NCBI GenBank assembly: GCA_963784995.1
Contig: CAWATZ010000006.1
Span: 1,178,001 to 1,242,000, forward strand
Reading direction: 5' to 3'
Source of the DNA: CAWATZ01 sp963784995
GTDB taxonomy: Bacteria > Planctomycetota > Planctomycetia > Gemmatales > Gemmataceae
Length of the DNA stretch: 64,000 nt
Position numbers and translations under genes: made by a program. Positions within the stretch are counted from its first letter, which is position 1. Each line of letters opens with the position of its first letter. The notes below the pieces were generated by a model. That model did not search any database, was not told where the DNA came from, and saw only the letters and a program-made list of their open reading frames with translations. Below are positions 45,159 to 55,062 of this stretch, one piece after another.

Positions 45159-46350
45159 TGACGCGGAATTGCACGCCACCCCGCGACCGCCCCTGGCTCC
45201 GGTGACCCTGACCGTGGCCGGCCAGGAATTGACCGTCTTTGTCGAGTCAGTGCCGCTGATCGCTCAGATGATCCTGGACATCCGCTCGGCCCAGCAGCGG
45301 GTCTGGCTGGAAACGTACATCTTTCACGACGACAGCGCCGGCCGGGCCGTGGCCGAGGCCCTCAAGGAACGAGCCCGTGCCGGAGTCGAGGTCCGCCTGA
45401 TTTATGACGCCATCGGCAGCCAGGCCACGCCGCGGGCCCTGTTCGAGGAGATGCAGCAAGCAGGAGTGCAGGTCCACGAGTTCCACTCCCTGTGGGAGGC
45501 CCTGTGGCGTTTTTCCCTGCTGCGCATCCTCAATCGCCGCAACCACCGCAAACTGCTGGTGATCGACGATCGCATCGCCTATTTCGGCGGCATGAACGTC
45601 GTGGATGCCACCAGCCCCTTGGTTGTCGCGCAGGCCGAGCACCTGCCGCTCTCGGCCGGCTGGCGCGACGTTCACGTCCGGCTGGTCGGCCCCCAGCAAG
45701 GGGAGGTGGCCGAGAGCTTCGATCGCAGCTGGCGGCGGGCCCACGGGCACCTGGTCAAGTCGCGCCCAAAAGCGTATCGGCAGGGCCAGCTGGCCGACGA
45801 GGAGGAGAGCATCCAGTTCTTCGACAGCGGCCCCGGTCGGATTCGCAGCCGGGCCTACCGGCTGTTCAACCGGCTGATCCAGTCGGCCCGCCAGAAGCTG
45901 ACCTTCTCGATGGCCTATTTCCTGCCGGTGGGCAGCGTGCTGCGCAACCTGCTCCGGGCCCGCAAGCGCGGCGTGCTGGTGCGCGTGATCGTGCCGGGGG
46001 TCAGCGACGTACCTCTGGTGCAGCGGGCGACCGAATGTCTTTACTCGCTGCTGCTGCGTCGCCGCTTCCACGTCTTCGAGCGGCAAGTATCGATGCTGCA
46101 CAGCAAGGTCCTGATCGCCGATGACCAGTGGTCCCTCGTCGGTTCGTGCAATCTCGACGCCCGCAGCCTGTGGATCAACCTGGAGTTCCTGGCGGTGATC
46201 CACTCCCGGCCGCTGGCGAAAGTCCTCAACGAGATCCTGGCTTACGAGCTGGCCCGCAGCCGGCGCGTCACGCTCCGCAGCACCCGCCAAACCAGCTGGT
46301 GGCGGCGGCTGCTCAACCGCCTGGCGTGGACCTTCCGGTGGTGGTTGTGA
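45112..46350 (+). CDS. Phospholipase D / cardiolipin synthase family protein
   Basis: The protein has about 412 residues with the two HKD motifs of the family, HRKLLVIDDRIAYFGGMNV and HSKVLIADDQWSLVGSCNL. Also present are RVWLETYIFHDDSAGRAVAE and KLTFSMAYFLPVGSVLRNLL. The enzyme transfers phosphatidyl groups, for example making cardiolipin, or hydrolyses phospholipids, probably at the cytoplasmic membrane. It has no membrane helices at the N-terminus, unlike ClsA, so it is closer to the ClsB type. The start is either ATG at 45112 or 45118. Both lie inside the His-rich tail of the upstream gene, with which it must be translated in a different frame. A tandem PLD-EEP pair suggests a joint role in lipid remodelling. 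Confidence 0.88.
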   Translation: MDMATDTRTDTGIAVNDAELHATPRPPLAPVTLTVAGQELTVFVESVPLIAQMILDIRSAQQRVWLETYIFHDDSAGRAVAEALKERARAGVEVRLIYDAIGSQATPRALFEEMQQAGVQVHEFHSLWEALWRFSLLRILNRRNHRKLLVIDDRIAYFGGMNVVDATSPLVVAQAEHLPLSAGWRDVHVRLVGPQQGEVAESFDRSWRRAHGHLVKSRPKAYRQGQLADEEESIQFFDSGPGRIRSRAYRLFNRLIQSARQKLTFSMAYFLPVGSVLRNLLRARKRGVLVRVIVPGVSDVPLVQRATECLYSLLLRRRFHVFERQVSMLHSKVLIADDQWSLVGSCNLDARSLWINLEFLAVIHSRPLAKVLNEILAYELARSRRVTLRSTRQTSWWRRLLNRLAWTFRWWL

Positions 46351-46524
46351 ATCTGGGCAATCCGTGCAGGCTGCCCGCAAATCTTGACTGACCGTTACAG
46401 TTCGCGCGACCGGCAAAATCGATTCAAGAAGAAAGGTTGCCCCAGCCGATACCAGGGAAGAAGAAGGGATCGGAGACATTCTCCGTTTCCCGGGCGGGGT
46501 CTGCGCGGAAAGGAGAACTTGCCA

Positions 46525-49500
46525 ATGGTCCGGTCATTCCCTGTGAGGACCATGCTCACGGCGCTGGTCTGGACCGGCCTCACCTGGGGGCCGTCCTGGG
46601 GGCAGCCGGCTACCGGGTCGAACGGGCCAGGGCAGATCATCACGGTCCAGGAAAAGGGCCAGTCGGCCCTGAGGTGCCGGGTGCTCTGCTCCTGGGCGCT
46701 GCCCGATGGTGGACGAGCGCATCAGGTGCAGCACCTGGAGAGCCAGGAAATGCTGACCATTGTGGAAACCGGCCCGCGCAGCACCAACGCCAGTCCAGGC
46801 ACCCCCTTCCAGGTCGTGGCCACCCGGATCTGGCACTGGGGCAAGAACAACACCCCGCCTCCCGGAGCGCCGCCGGCACCTCCGGGTGCGGCGGTCCTTG
46901 TCCAGCAGCCAGCCTCGGTGCCCGGACGAGGACAACAAGGGCAGCTCCTGGCCCGGCAGAACGGGAATCGGCCGGCCACTGCGTTCCCGGCGACCGGTCA
47001 GCGAGTCTGGCCGCGCGCCTATGACGATGAGCCCACGCAGCCGCCCGTCCAGGCCCAGCTCGCCGAGCCAGAGCCGACCGCTCCGCCCCAGCCAGCAGTT
47101 GGTGGTCCCGCCTTGAGGCGGGTTGAGGTCGAAAACCGCCTTCAGGCGGGACTACCAGCTCAAACTCCGGCCCGCCAGCCGGAGCCAACGCCTGCACGCC
47201 TGCGTCCAGGCACGCAGGATCCCGCGCCGGTCAAGACACCCATGATCCTTCAGCCGGTTCCCGGACCCGTTCTGCCGGCCGCAGTTGCCCAGAAGACGCC
47301 GACCCCAACGAGCAACCTGCCGAGGGCCGTGGTAACCCCGGTAAGCACGCCGGTCAGTTCCTCCCCCCCACCGTGGAAATGGGGAAGCCCGCGGTGGTTT
47401 GCGAATGCAAACCGCTGCCCTGCGCCAAGGTAACCCCGATCCTGGTCTCACCGCCCGGGCCGAAGCAAACGCCTCTGACGGCGCTGCTGCCTGCCTCGGA
47501 GAAGAAGCCGGGTGGGGTCAGCCAGCAAGGCCGTTCGCCCTACCTGGGCGTTGCCGTCGCCAACTCGACCGTGGCCAGCACTTCACAACCCAGCCCCCGT
47601 CCGCAATCGGCTTACGCGGCCGGGAACCTGCGAAGCGGTTGCGTCACCTGCACTCAGGGACCCACCGCAGTGCTGCCGAGGGCGATCGTGCGGGACATCC
47701 CGGTCAAGACGGAAACTCCCACCCTGGCCCGGGTGCCGGGTCCGAAATCCGAAACGAAATCCGGGTCGCCGTCTGCCGTTGCCAGCGGGACAACCACGCC
47801 CCCAGCGACGAACACCCAGACCAACCAGTTACCTCCAGTTCCAGCTCCGCGGGTGATCAACGTTCCGTCCACGACGCCGTCCACGGTGGCCCTGGCTGCC
47901 CAGACACCGCCGGCTGGCAAGTCCCCGTCGCAGGGCCCGGCGGCGACCAGTACGCCGGCGCCTCGGCTCATCCCGGCGCCTGCGCAGCCAACCTCTGTCG
48001 CGGCCAGCCAGACTGCGCCAGGGCCTCGGACCCGCTCCGCGGGTGCCCCCCAGCACCGGCCGCCAGCCCCCTGCGTCAGCAGGGGAACCCGCCGGTGCAG
48101 GAGGGTGCCGGCAGGCCGGCGGTCCGCAGCGATCAGACAACGGTCACGAATTGCTGTTCCCCGAGGCCCGATCTTCCACGGGCTGTGGTCCAGGTGTGCC
48201 CCTGTACGCTGGACCAGACCAGGCCGCTCCGCACGACCGGTACGCTCGCCGAGGTGTCCGGACCGCAGGGACCCGGTCCGAGAACGCTGCTTCCCAGTCG
48301 GACCTTGTGGAACACGCCCAGGAACACCCAGCCCCCGGCGGTGTCCGCAACCCAGACCAGGCGGCCGGCCAGGCGCGCATACCCGTTCGCGGGAGGCGTG
48401 ACCGATACGGAGGATGCGTCCGTGCCGGCCAATCCCGCGCCGGTGGTGGTCAGCGCGGCTCCTCGGGCTGCCACAACAGCTCGGCCCCTGACGCCTGCCG
48501 TCCGCCCCCTGGCAAAGGCGGAGGCCAGCAAGCAGCCGGTCAAATCCAAGGCAGCTCAGCCCCTGCCCCAGGCCAGCAACTCCGTTGCCAGCCGGTCTCC
48601 GGTGAATGAGAATGCGGCACCCCGAGTGCTGATGCAATCGCCCGGACATCCGATTCCTCGGACAATTACTCCGGAGATGTTCAGCGGCGCCACCTGTGCT
48701 GCCACCCTGCCGCCTGTGCCGACGCCCCCGGCTGTGAGCACCACCAAACCGGCACCGCTCCCGGCTTCCGTGGGCCTGAACGCAGGCGTCCAGGCAGCCC
48801 GGCCAACCCCGAAAGTCATAACCGTGGTCCAGGCGCCTCCCGCCGCCAACCGAGCGACACCGGCACCGCAAGGGACAGCCACGGCAGCGATACCCCGGGC
48901 GGTGGTGGTTCCCTATGGGCAAGCGCCTTCCCGGGTCGTGGTGAACCTACCTGCTCCGAATGCGGTCAAGCCGGCAACCACGGCAGCGGCACCCCGGGCG
49001 GTTGTGACTCCCTACGGGCAAGCGCCTGCTCGGGTCGTGGTGACCCTGCCTGCTCCGGAGTCGGTCAAGCCGCCAGCCACGGCAGCGATACCGCGGGCGG
49101 TTGTGACTCCCTCCCAGCAGGTGGCATGGTCAGGAGACCAGGCCACAACTGCCCAGGTCGTGGTGACCCTGCCTGCTCCGGAGCCAGTCAAGCCAGCAGC
49201 CACGGCAGCGATACCCCGGGCGGTGGTGGCTCCCTCCCAGCAAGCGCCTGCCCAGGTCGTGGTTCGCCTGCCCGAGCCGGAGGCGGTCAAGCCGGCACCG
49301 AAACCGGACGCCGTTGCTCAGGCCCCCGTCATCGAGATCGAGACGGCGGCGATGCACACTCCTCCCGAATGGCTGCCGCGCGCCAGGGTGGTCGATCTGG
49401 TCGATCCGCAGGCCCAGGCGCAGGCCGCTCTGCCCCATGCCTCTGTGGCCGGCAACTCGGCAGCGCAACCTGCCACGACCCCGTCGGTCGCCATGGTGAC

Positions 49501-51661
49501 TCCGCTGTTGCCGCAGGCAACCGTCCAGGCCGTCGCCCAGCTTCCTCGGGCTGTGGTGGCGGACGTGAGCGTCCCGGGCCCTGGGACTGGCCCCGCGCCA
49601 GCAACGAGCATCGCCGCGGCCACCCCGCCCGTGCCCGAAGCGCAGGCCGGCCGCGCAGGCGTGACCGGCGTTGGAGCGCACGCAGGCGTGCAGCCGGCAC
49701 TTCCGATCGCCGAGGTGGCTCCTCCGCCTGTGGTCCTGACCACTCCCCTGGACAAGCTGCCTCGGGCCCTGGTTGAGGCGATGGTCATCCCGGTGCCTGC
49801 GGGGACGCCGACGCTCCCGGCGGCGCCCGAGCCCGTGGCGCAGGCAGCACCAGCGCCCAAACCGGAAGCTCCCAAAGCGGTCCTGCCGGCCGCGCCCGGC
49901 AAGAACGAGACAGCCAGCGCCAAAGCTCCAGCGAAGGAACAGCCCGTGGCCCCGGTCCTGCCACCCCGTTTGCCTCTGGCCGATCCCAGCAAGCCGGACC
50001 CGCTCAAGGACCTGGCCAGTTACGCCAAGCTGCGCGAGGGGACCCTGGTCAAACCCGAGCTGCCCAAGGAGACCCCGGCGGCTGCCGTTCCCGGAACAGC
50101 ACCCGCCGCGACAACCGCCGCCCCCGGAACAGCACCTGCCGCGACAGCTGCCGCCCCCGGAACAGCACCCGCCGCGACAACCCAGCAGGTCAAGGCGACC
50201 GTGCCTGCCTCTGCGTGCCTGCACGCAGGCGTGCCGCTGCCGGGCCAGCCCAGCCCTGCGATGCCAGCCATGCTGCCGCCGCCCTCGGCTTTGCCCGAAG
50301 TCAGCGCCCCCGCGGGCCGGCAATCGGTCCTGGCGGCCCAGAGGGCGGCCCAGCAGACGAACCGGGAAATGCAGGCCGTGGCCCAGCAGGCCAGCCCGAT
50401 GGTCCCGGGGGTCTCGATCAGCGCCGAGGAAGGCAATGGCTTCTCGCTGCCGCAGGGCGCTCGCACCCCGGTCGAAGCTCAGGCCAACGCCTTCGGGGCC
50501 GCTCAAGGCCAGCCGATCGCCTATCCGCCTTCTCCCCAGGTGCTGGCCGCTTCCCTTCGCCAGGCCCAGGCCACCGGCATGCCCCAGGCACCTCCAGGGA
50601 TGGGCCAGCCCATGATGCCACCCTATGCGTATCGGCCCATGATGCCTCCGTATCCCGGTCAGCCGATGATGCCCCCGTACCCGGGTCAGCCGATGATGAG
50701 CCCGTACCCCGGTCAACCGATGATGCCTCCATACCCGGGTCAGCCGCCATACCCAGGCTACGCGGCGCCGATGGGCCCGGCTCCGATGATGCCTCCGACG
50801 GTCGGGATGGTGCCGTTCGGTGGTCCGGTGAACCCCATGGCGGGACCGATGCCGGGCCCCTATCCGATGAATCCCTGCGGACCGACAGGTCCGATTCCGT
50901 GCGGCTATGCCAATGCCTTTACCCACGCCGGCAATCCCAATCCGCTGCCCGTCGACATGGGCAAGGACCATCCGAACAACGACAATGCCTTCACGTCGTT
51001 CACCGGGGCCGTCCTGGCCACGCCTCCGGGCGGCGACTGGCAGCAGCCGGGCTGCCCGCCAATGGGCCCGCCGCCGTATGCGGGCCCGCCGCCCTACGCC
51101 GCTGCTGGGCCAGGCCCGGCACCTGCCTGGGCCTACCAGCCGGGCCCCTATGGCATGCCCGGTGCCATGGCCGCTCGCCCGCCGCTGGGGCCGGGCGGAG
51201 ATCCGAACGTGATGCAGACCGGCAGCCGGCAGCCGGCGCCCGGTGGGCCGTTGTGGCACGGGCGGGAGACCGTGCCACAACGGAGCCCGGTGCCGATGCC
51301 GGCCGAGGAGGTGAGCTTGCCCGAGCTGATGGCGGTGCTGGGCGATTCGCTCTATCCGTCCCAGCGGGAGTGGGCCGCGGATCGGCTGACTCATTACGAT
51401 TGGAAAGTGATGCCGCAGATCGTGGAAGCCCTGCTGATGGCAGCCCAGGATGACCCGGCCGCGACGGTGCGAGCGGCCAGCATCCGCTCCCTGGTCCAGC
51501 TCAAGGCCGGCACCAAACAGGTGGCCGAGGCCCTGCTGAAGATGAAGACCGAGGACAAGGACCCGCAGGTCCGCCAGGAAGCGGTCAAGGCCCTCGCCGT
51601 CTTCGCCCCCGGCTCGGCCACGGCCAGCGACATGGCCGGCAAGACCGCGGCCAAGAAGTGA
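46525..51661 (+). CDS. Giant Pro/Ala-rich exported protein with LPRAVV motifs (two frameshifts)
   Basis: The protein has about 1710 residues. A signal-like start MVRSFPVRTMLTALVWTGLT precedes a short folded-looking region (IITVQEKGQSALRCRVLCSW, WHWGKNNTPPP). Next are about 1400 residues of Pro/Ala/Val/Thr-rich low complexity in which LPRAVV or close variants recur throughout. A 99-bp tandem repeat lies at 48881-49305, followed by PGTAPAAT and PMMPPYPGQ repeats. The C-terminal ~120 residues look like HEAT repeats (LYPSQREWAADRLTHYDWKV, PQVRQEAVKALAVF). Frame breaks near 47365 (C7 for C8) and near 48041 (C6 for C7) are each fixed by one added C. The role is unknown; a wall- or matrix-spanning protein is a guess from composition. 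Confidence 0.7.
47101..47156. repeat. Imperfect palindrome inside the Pro-rich gene
   Basis: 47101-47124 and 47133-47156 are 24-base arms matching at 20 positions around an 8-base loop, with core GGTCCCGCC / GGCGGGAC-type ends. It is in frame and encodes GGPALRRVEVENRLQAGLP within an otherwise Pro/Ala-rich region. Confidence 0.75.
48881..49305 (+). repeat. Tandem 99-bp coding repeats
   Basis: Units begin at about 48881, 48980, 49079 and 49202 (the last after a 24-base insertion). Each encodes a 33-residue unit of the type TAAIPRAVVVPYGQAPSRVV ending in LPAPNAVKPAT. Units are nearly identical at DNA level, indicating recent expansion. Confidence 0.85.
50089..50755 (+). repeat. Short tandem coding repeats
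   Basis: Three units of 33 bp at about 50089-50187 encode PGTAPAATTAA-like peptides. About five units of 27 bp at about 50630-50755 encode PMMPPYPGQ. Both lie in the giant Pro/Ala-rich gene, with more ordinary coding sequence between them. Confidence 0.75.
51248..51283. repeat. Short palindrome inside the Pro-rich gene
   Basis: CCGTTGTGGCACGG (51248-51261) and CCGTGCCACAACGG (51270-51283) are perfect 14-bp arms with an 8-base loop, in frame and encoding GPLWHGRETVPQRSP. It interrupts the junction between the Gly/Pro-rich repeats and the C-terminal HEAT-like part. Confidence 0.8.
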
Positions 51662-51674
51662 GCAGGCGATCTTT

Positions 51675-51804
51675 CGACCCCTGCCGGCTTGCCCGGCAGG
51701 TGAAGCAGGTCAGCGGCTAGAAAAAAACGGTAAGAAAAACATTGGTGCGCCTTCTTTTCTAGCCTTTGACCTGCTTCACCTGCCGGGCAAGCCGGCAGGG
51801 GTCG
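51675..51804 (+). terminator. Long palindrome after the Pro-rich gene
   Basis: The left arm 51675-51712 (starting CGACCCCTGCCGGCTTGCCC) and right arm 51767-51804 are perfect 38-bp reverse complements; imperfect pairing continues inward through GGCTAGAAAA / TTTTCTAGCC. It starts 13 bp after the stop at 51661 and lies upstream of the transporter gene, so a terminator role fits. Related sequence (ACCTGCTTC, CTGCCGG) occurs in the outer flank of the 38581-38795 element. Confidence 0.85.
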
Positions 51805-51928
51805 TTGTTCTTCGCTCGGTGTAGTTTTCTTCCTGTTGCAACTCGGCCCCCTGTTGCCTACAATCCGCCGACCCGGTTTTCCTCGGGCAGGAAGACCGTT
51901 TCGGAAACAGGGAGGTTTGGGCACCCTC

Positions 51929-54742
51929 ATGGACGATCCGATCCCGGCCAACCGGACAGCATTCGTTCGGCGACTGCTGCTCATGCTGGTAGCGACCGTC
52001 TGCCGGTTTCCCCGGTCGGTCCTGCTGCTATCGCTGCTCCTGTGCGGCCTGTCTATTTACGCGGCCTGCACCCGGCTGGAGTATCACACCCAGCGCAACG
52101 ACCTGATCAGCGCCCGCAAGGATTATCAGCAGCGCTGGCAGAAGTACCTGGCCGAGTTCGGGGACGACGACGACATGGTCGTGGTCGTCCGCGGCCAGGA
52201 CCCCAAACAGATCGAGCAGGCCCTGGAGGCGGTCGCCGGCCGGGTTCGCGCTTGCCCGGAACTGTTCGATCGGCTGTTCTACAAGGTCGATCTGCGCCAT
52301 CTGCACAATCGGGCCCTGCTGTATCTGCCGCTCGAACAGATTGAATCGATCCGCGGCAACCTGCGGAATATGGCGATCCTGCTCGACGTTGGTCCGCTGG
52401 CGTGGAAGACCCTTAGCCTGCAAGGGCTGCTGGTGGAGGCCCACGCCCGGCTGCTGCGGCTGAGCGGCCCGCTGGGAGCGTCCGACGAGCAGTTCTTTAC
52501 CCAGTTCGCGGCAGTCACCCAGTCGGCGGCCGCGATGGTCCGCGATCCCGGCCAGTACCGCAATCCCTGGAGCAGCTTGCTGAGCACCCAACCGGAGCAG
52601 AAGGACCAGCTGGCCGAGCCGCAGTATTTCTTCTGCGGCGACGGCACCCTCGCCTTTCTGACGTGCAGGCCGGTCAAGGAAAAGGGCTCGTTCACCTCCT
52701 GCCTCAAGAGCGTCGCGGTGCTGCGCTGCATCCTCAAGACGGTGCAGTCTCGCTTCCCCGGCATCGATCTGGGACTGACCGGCCTGCCGGTGCTGGAAAC
52801 CGACGAGATGGCCGCCGCCCAGAACGACACCGCGACGGCGTCCTGGCTGGCCATCGGCGGCGTCACCCTGCTGTTTTTCCTGGTCTACCGCGGCCTGCGC
52901 TATCCGCTCCTGACCGTGGTGACGCTGCTGACCGGCACTGGATGGGCTATTGGCTGGACCACGCTCACGGTGGGTCACTTGAACATCCTCTCCGCCACTT
53001 TTGCCATCATGCTGATCGGCATGGGCGACTACGGTGTCCTCTGGGTGATGCGCTACGACCAGGCCCGCCGTCAGGGGATGACGGTGCGCGAGGCCCTGCT
53101 GCACACGACGGAACACGTCGCCATCGGCAATCTAACGGCCGCCTCGACGCTGGCGCTGGCCTTCTTCGCCGCCATCCTGGCCGACTTCAAGGCAGTGGCC
53201 GAGCTGGGCTGGATCGCCGGCTGTGGAGTCATCCTCTGTGCGTTCGCCTGCTTCACGGTTTTGCCGGCCATCCTGATGCTGTTTGACAGGCGCAGTATGA
53301 ACGCGGACCGTAGGACGGATTTGCAATCCTGTCCCTCTTCGCAGGACGGATCAGCAAATCCGTCCTACGGTCCAGGCGACACCTGGCTCCCCGCCGTTGG
53401 CCGGCAGCCCGTGTTCGTTCTAACTCTCGGCGCCTTGGGAGTCTTAATGCTAGGTGTCTGTGCGCTGCGTGTCACCTACGACCACAACCTGCTGCATCTG
53501 CAAGCGCAGAACCTGGACTCGGTCCGCTGGGAGATGATTCTGTTCGAGCACACGGCCGGCGCCAGTTGGCACACGGTGAGCATCACCGACACCCCGGAGC
53601 AAGCGCTGGCCCTGAAGGCCCGCTTCGAGGAGTTGCCGGAAGTCAGCCGGGTGGTCGAGGTGGCCTCGCTGCTGCCCACCAACCAGACCGCCAAGCTGGC
53701 CGTGCTGGCCGACGTCCAGAATCGGCTTAAGCGCTTGCCGCCACGCGGTCAGACCATCCCCCATTTGCGACCAAGCAGTCAGGGGACCGCTCGCCTGGCC
53801 GACGTGGTTGCCCAGCAAGTGCAATCTGTCCTGCCCACAATCCAGGACGGACCCAGCCGGGCCCTCCTGGGCCGGCTGGTGAAGAACCTGAAAGAGGTGC
53901 AGAAGCAGATTGGTCTGGCGCCTTCGCCGGCCGTCGCAGACCTGCGCTTGCAGGAGTTCGACCAGCGCCTGACCGGCGACCTGGCCGAGGACCTGTATCG
54001 GCTCAAGGACGTCAGCACGCCGCAGCCGATCACCCTGAACGATTTCCCGAAGCCCTTGCGGGAACGGCAGATCGGCCAGAGCGGTAAATGGCTGCTGCGC
54101 GTCTTTGCCCGGGACTGCCTGTGGGACTTCGAGCCGCTGGAGCATTTTGCTCAGAAGGTCCGCACCATCGATCCGGAGGCGACGGGCAAGCCGTTCGGCA
54201 CGGTGGAAGGCCTGAAGGCGATGAAGAACGGCCTGGAGCGTGCGGGCCTGTATGCCTTCCTGGTGATCGCCCTGGTGCTGTTCCTCGATTTTCGCAAGCT
54301 GACGCACACACTGATCGCCCTGGCCCCGCTGATCCTGGGCGTGCTGCTGACGCTTGGTATCATGGGTCTGGTCGGCATGCCGCTCAACCCGGCCAACATG
54401 ATCGCCTTCCCGCTGATCCTGGGCGTCGGCGTGGACAACGGCGTTCACATCCTGCACGACTACCTGATTCGCCGCCGCGAGGGCCGGACGGCAATCAGCC
54501 ACGCCATCGGCCGGGGCGTCCTGGTCAAGGCGATGACGACGATGATCGGCTTCGGCACGCTGATGATCTCCACCGAGCGCGGCCTGGCCGGCCTGGGCTT
54601 TATCCTGACGGTCGGCGTTGGGTGTTCGATGGTCAGCGCCATTGTGCTGCTGCCGGCGTTCCTGCACCTGCTGGGCCGGCCCGCGAAGCCGCAGGCGGAA
54701 GCAGCGGAGACATCAGCTCCGGTTTACCGGGCTGCGGCGTGA
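51929..54742 (+). CDS. RND-superfamily transporter (MMPL/HpnN-like)
   Basis: The protein has 937 residues in two RND halves, each with a helix, a large periplasmic loop and a helical bundle. Half one includes FPRSVLLLSLLLCGLSIYAA, TWLAIGGVTLLFFLVYRGLR-like and LNILSATFAIMLIGMGDYGV segments. Half two includes GVGVDNGVHILHDYLIRRRE, GRGVLVKAMTTMIGFGTLMI and VGVGCSMVSAIVLLPAFLHL. The layout matches hopanoid-associated HpnN and MmpL lipid exporters. No hopanoid gene is nearby, so the cargo is open. An in-frame palindrome at 53305-53373 adds ADRRTDLQSCPSSQDGSANP after the first half, in the linker between halves. The ATG at 51929 has GGGAGG upstream. A predicted outer-membrane barrel is encoded 320 bp downstream. 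Confidence 0.85.
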   Translation: MDDPIPANRTAFVRRLLLMLVATVCRFPRSVLLLSLLLCGLSIYAACTRLEYHTQRNDLISARKDYQQRWQKYLAEFGDDDDMVVVVRGQDPKQIEQALEAVAGRVRACPELFDRLFYKVDLRHLHNRALLYLPLEQIESIRGNLRNMAILLDVGPLAWKTLSLQGLLVEAHARLLRLSGPLGASDEQFFTQFAAVTQSAAAMVRDPGQYRNPWSSLLSTQPEQKDQLAEPQYFFCGDGTLAFLTCRPVKEKGSFTSCLKSVAVLRCILKTVQSRFPGIDLGLTGLPVLETDEMAAAQNDTATASWLAIGGVTLLFFLVYRGLRYPLLTVVTLLTGTGWAIGWTTLTVGHLNILSATFAIMLIGMGDYGVLWVMRYDQARRQGMTVREALLHTTEHVAIGNLTAASTLALAFFAAILADFKAVAELGWIAGCGVILCAFACFTVLPAILMLFDRRSMNADRRTDLQSCPSSQDGSANPSYGPGDTWLPAVGRQPVFVLTLGALGVLMLGVCALRVTYDHNLLHLQAQNLDSVRWEMILFEHTAGASWHTVSITDTPEQALALKARFEELPEVSRVVEVASLLPTNQTAKLAVLADVQNRLKRLPPRGQTIPHLRPSSQGTARLADVVAQQVQSVLPTIQDGPSRALLGRLVKNLKEVQKQIGLAPSPAVADLRLQEFDQRLTGDLAEDLYRLKDVSTPQPITLNDFPKPLRERQIGQSGKWLLRVFARDCLWDFEPLEHFAQKVRTIDPEATGKPFGTVEGLKAMKNGLERAGLYAFLVIALVLFLDFRKLTHTLIALAPLILGVLLTLGIMGLVGMPLNPANMIAFPLILGVGVDNGVHILHDYLIRRREGRTAISHAIGRGVLVKAMTTMIGFGTLMISTERGLAGLGFILTVGVGCSMVSAIVLLPAFLHLLGRPAKPQAEAAETSAPVYRAAA
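53305..53373. repeat. Palindrome inside the RND transporter gene
   Basis: GGACCGTAGGACGGATTTGC (53305-53324) and its exact complement at 53354-53373 form 20-bp perfect arms around a 29-base centre. It is in frame and encodes a hydrophilic stretch (ADRRTDLQSCPSSQDGSANP) between the end of the first RND half (LPAILMLFDRRS) and the start of the second (GRQPVFVLTLGALGVLML). Confidence 0.9.
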
Positions 54743-54755
54743 CGTTCTAACGATC

Positions 54756-54822
54756 GCAGCCAAAACGGAGAAGGGCGGGGCAGTGGATCATCCGTTGCCC
54801 CGCCCTTCTCCGTTTTGGCTGC
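54756..54822 (+). terminator. Palindromic terminator after the RND gene
   Basis: The left arm 54756-54782 (starting GCAGCCAAAACGGAGAAGGG) and right arm 54796-54822 are perfect 27-bp reverse complements with a 13-base loop. It starts 13 bp after the stop at 54742, at the expected place of a terminator for the forward-strand gene. The 240 bp beyond it, up to the next start at 55063, show nothing recognisable apart from AT-richer promoter-like sequence. Confidence 0.85.
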
Positions 54823-55062
54823 CGTTGTTTACCAGCTTTTCCTGTCCTCTCTCTGTACGTCCACCCCCTTCCCTCCCAGATTGACGCCATCCCTGCTACC
54901 TGTGCGGACTATGCCGGATGTGACGGAATACGGAATCTCTCACAATCGATCTCCCCGGCGCTTCAGTCACAACCCACCCCTTCGCCGGTCGATTGTAAGA
55001 CACGGCGGAATTGGGCGCTTCTCGGAGTCTGACCGGTCATACCAATTTGTGGGAGGGATGAC

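Noticed and set aside
47399..48040. Beginning of a 1420-codon frame as a separate gene start
   Set aside because: The first 200 codons of that frame are unlike the rest. The LPRAVV-type sequence is in another frame until about 48041, so the gene starts at 46525 and the frame changes there.
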